From Spirochaetaceae bacterium (lineage in GTDB: Bacteria; Spirochaetota; Spirochaetia; PWKH01), in NCBI GenBank assembly GCA_003557605.1, contig PWNW01000250.1, positions 1-6,375 on the forward strand: a stretch of 6,375 nt of DNA, read 5' to 3'. Positions 5,075 to 6,375 of the stretch are shown here, one piece after another. Position numbers and translations under genes: made by a program. The first letter of the stretch is position 1, and each line of letters opens with the position of its first letter. A model generated the notes under the pieces. It was not told where the DNA came from, searched no databases, and saw only the letters and a program-made list of their open reading frames with translations.

Positions 5075-5833
5075 ATGGTTCTGATCGTTGATGTTGGAAA
5101 TACCAATGTGGTGCTGGGAATTTCAAAGAACGGCCAGTGGGCCGGACACTGGAGGCTCTCTACGGATTACAAGAAGACCGTGGACGAGTATTCAGTCATT
5201 ATGCATCAGCTGTTTCAGATGGAGCAGATTGCCGCCGGCGACATCAGGAAGATTATTCTTTCCAGTGTTGTTCCAAACCTGACCGGGGTATTCCGAGAAG
5301 TGCTGGAGCGGCTCTTTCATGCTCCCGTGCTGCTGGTGACCAACAAGCTCAATACCGGTCTGAAACAGGAAAGCATCCCTGCAGAACTGGGAAGCGACCT
5401 GCTGGCAAATGCCGCAGCGGCTCATGACCTGGTGAAAAAACCGGTCATGGTCATTGACTTCGGCACAGCCCTGACGTTTATCACCATATCGGGTGACGGG
5501 GTGCTGCTCGGTGCTTCCATTGCTCCTGGACTTAATTCAGCGGTGAAGGCCCTCTCGACGGGAACTGCACAGCTTCCGCAGGTGGAGCTGAGAGAACCGC
5601 CGTCAGTGCTGGGTACCAACACCGAAACTGCGGTGCAGTCAGGGGTGCTCTTCGGGTATGCGGGACTGGTGAAATCCATCATTGAGCGTACAGAAGGGGA
5701 AATCGGGGAAAGGCTCTATGTGATTGCCACTGGAGGCCTTTCCCGGCTTGCAGTCCCAATCATGGAGCGCATAGACCATACCGATCCATGGCATACCCTG
5801 AAGGGACTGAGGCTCATCGGGGAGCTAAACTAG
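5075..5833 (+). CDS. coaX: Type III pantothenate kinase
   Basis: CoaX phosphorylates pantothenate to 4'-phosphopantothenate, the first step of coenzyme A synthesis, in the cytoplasm. It works as a dimer of the ASKHA fold. The 252-aa length fits the family (about 250-260). The N-terminal phosphate-binding DVGNTN (6-11, Asp6), LSSVVPNLT (62-70), ELGSD (104-108) with the likely catalytic Asp108, VIDFGTALTF (127-136), GASIAPG (146-152) and a late ATGGL (218-222) are all present in the usual order. The segment usually written GADR reads GSDL here, and TATTFD reads TALTFI. The key aspartates remain, so I expect an active enzyme. Type III enzymes are typically not inhibited by CoA. The strong AGGAGG supports the start. 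It is the second gene of a unit with the ABC-F protein. Its last 9 bases overlap the convergent aminopeptidase gene. Confidence 0.96.
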   Translation: MVLIVDVGNTNVVLGISKNGQWAGHWRLSTDYKKTVDEYSVIMHQLFQMEQIAAGDIRKIILSSVVPNLTGVFREVLERLFHAPVLLVTNKLNTGLKQESIPAELGSDLLANAAAAHDLVKKPVMVIDFGTALTFITISGDGVLLGASIAPGLNSAVKALSTGTAQLPQVELREPPSVLGTNTETAVQSGVLFGYAGLVKSIIERTEGEIGERLYVIATGGLSRLAVPIMERIDHTDPWHTLKGLRLIGELN

Positions 5834-6375
5834 CAGCTTCCCGTCCTTCATGATCTCATGGTTCCTTCCGTCTTGAGATCTGCCGGTGATGCAGGTGCCA
5901 GGGGAGCTGATCATCACATCGGAATGGACCATTGATACATTGCAGTGGTATTTTTTCTTATCTTCCTCTGACAAAGCGGGGGGATCAACCTTCAGACATC
6001 CGGAATATCCCTGTCCCAGTGCAATATGGCATGCCGCATTTTCATCAAAGAGCACGGAATAGAAAACCCTGCCGCTCTGGTATATGGGAGAAGAGGTGTC
6101 GACCAGGGCAATTTCACCCAGCCGAGATGCTCCCTCATCAAGAGAAAAGAGCTGCTCCAGGATGTGGACGTTCTTTTCAGCTCCGTAGTCCACGACCTTT
6201 CCGTTCTTGAATTCCAGCCAAGCTCCCTCCACCAAGGTGTCCATGATGGTCACCGGCATGGTCAGGGTGACCCTTCCTTCGGTTTTTCTCATATCAGGAA
6301 CGGTGAACACTTCCTCGGTGGGGATATTGGGGTTGCAACGCACCCCGTTGCGCGCCTCATTGGCACCGCCCAGCC
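5825..6375 (-). CDS. M29 family metallo-aminopeptidase, C-terminal part (N-terminus beyond window)
   Basis: The frame runs in from the right edge without a stop and gives the last 182 residues of a protein that is usually about 400 aa. A GTG at 6343 falls inside the conserved region and is not the true start. Motifs match the AmpS/PepS/AmpT type of dinuclear metal aminopeptidase: PTEEVFT, LGEIALV after the DEGAS segment, DENAACHIALG, GQGYSG and VHSDVMI. These carry the Glu, Glu, His, Tyr, His and Asp positions known as metal ligands and catalytic residues in the family. The enzyme removes N-terminal amino acids from peptides, probably in the cytoplasm. The gene is intact as far as it can be seen. 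It converges on coaX with a 9-nt overlap and no terminator between them. Confidence 0.93.
   Translation of the reverse strand, partial: LGGANEARNGVRCNPNIPTEEVFTVPDMRKTEGRVTLTMPVTIMDTLVEGAWLEFKNGKVVDYGAEKNVHILEQLFSLDEGASRLGEIALVDTSSPIYQSGRVFYSVLFDENAACHIALGQGYSGCLKVDPPALSEEDKKKYHCNVSMVHSDVMISSPGTCITGRSQDGRNHEIMKDGKLLV

Noticed and set aside
1..6375. Search by eye for CRISPR repeats, transposase genes, toxin-antitoxin pairs, prophage or defence genes
   Set aside because: None was seen. All the sequence except short gaps is explained by housekeeping genes and tRNAs.

Overview
This looks like an ordinary bacterial chromosomal segment. It has compact housekeeping genes, three tRNA genes and short intergenic gaps. 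I see no insertion sequence, prophage, CRISPR array, toxin-antitoxin pair or recognisable defence system. The organism cannot be fixed from the window alone. The gene content (type III pantothenate kinase, a YbiT-like ABC-F protein, an M29 aminopeptidase, tRNAs without encoded CCA) fits a non-enterobacterial lineage. The TsaD and CoaX sequence style makes me lean towards Spirochaetota, but this is a weak inference from memory of family sequences.

Layout. At the left edge a tRNA-Thr(CGT) gene, cut by the window end, points left. Diverging from it on the + strand is a small unrecognised ORF that overlaps tsaD (the t6A37 tRNA-modification enzyme). tsaD is followed 17 nt later by apt (adenine phosphoribosyltransferase). 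A 90-nt gap with an imperfect inverted repeat leads to a cytoplasmic serine hydrolase of the beta-lactamase/S12 fold. A consensus-like promoter then drives a tRNA-Gln(CTG)/tRNA-Glu(CTC) pair, which ends in a clear Rho-independent terminator. Next is a two-gene unit: a YbiT-like ABC-F ATPase and coaX, whose Shine-Dalgarno overlaps the upstream stop codon. An M29 metallo-aminopeptidase runs in from the right edge on the - strand, and its stop codon overlaps the end of coaX tail to tail.

How the genes relate. Much of the window concerns translation: three tRNAs, the enzyme that modifies tRNA-Thr and other ANN-decoding tRNAs, and a ribosome-associated ABC-F protein. apt (purine salvage) and coaX (first step of CoA synthesis) are nucleotide and cofactor housekeeping. 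The points most worth a second look are: the conflicting start signals of the small ORF upstream of tsaD; the ABC-F protein, whose two degenerate ATP-site motifs fall in the same composite site; the near-universal use of TAG stop codons (six of seven genes); and the match between CAG-only glutamine coding in the main + strand genes and the C34 tRNA set. None of these amounts to a clearly new biological system.
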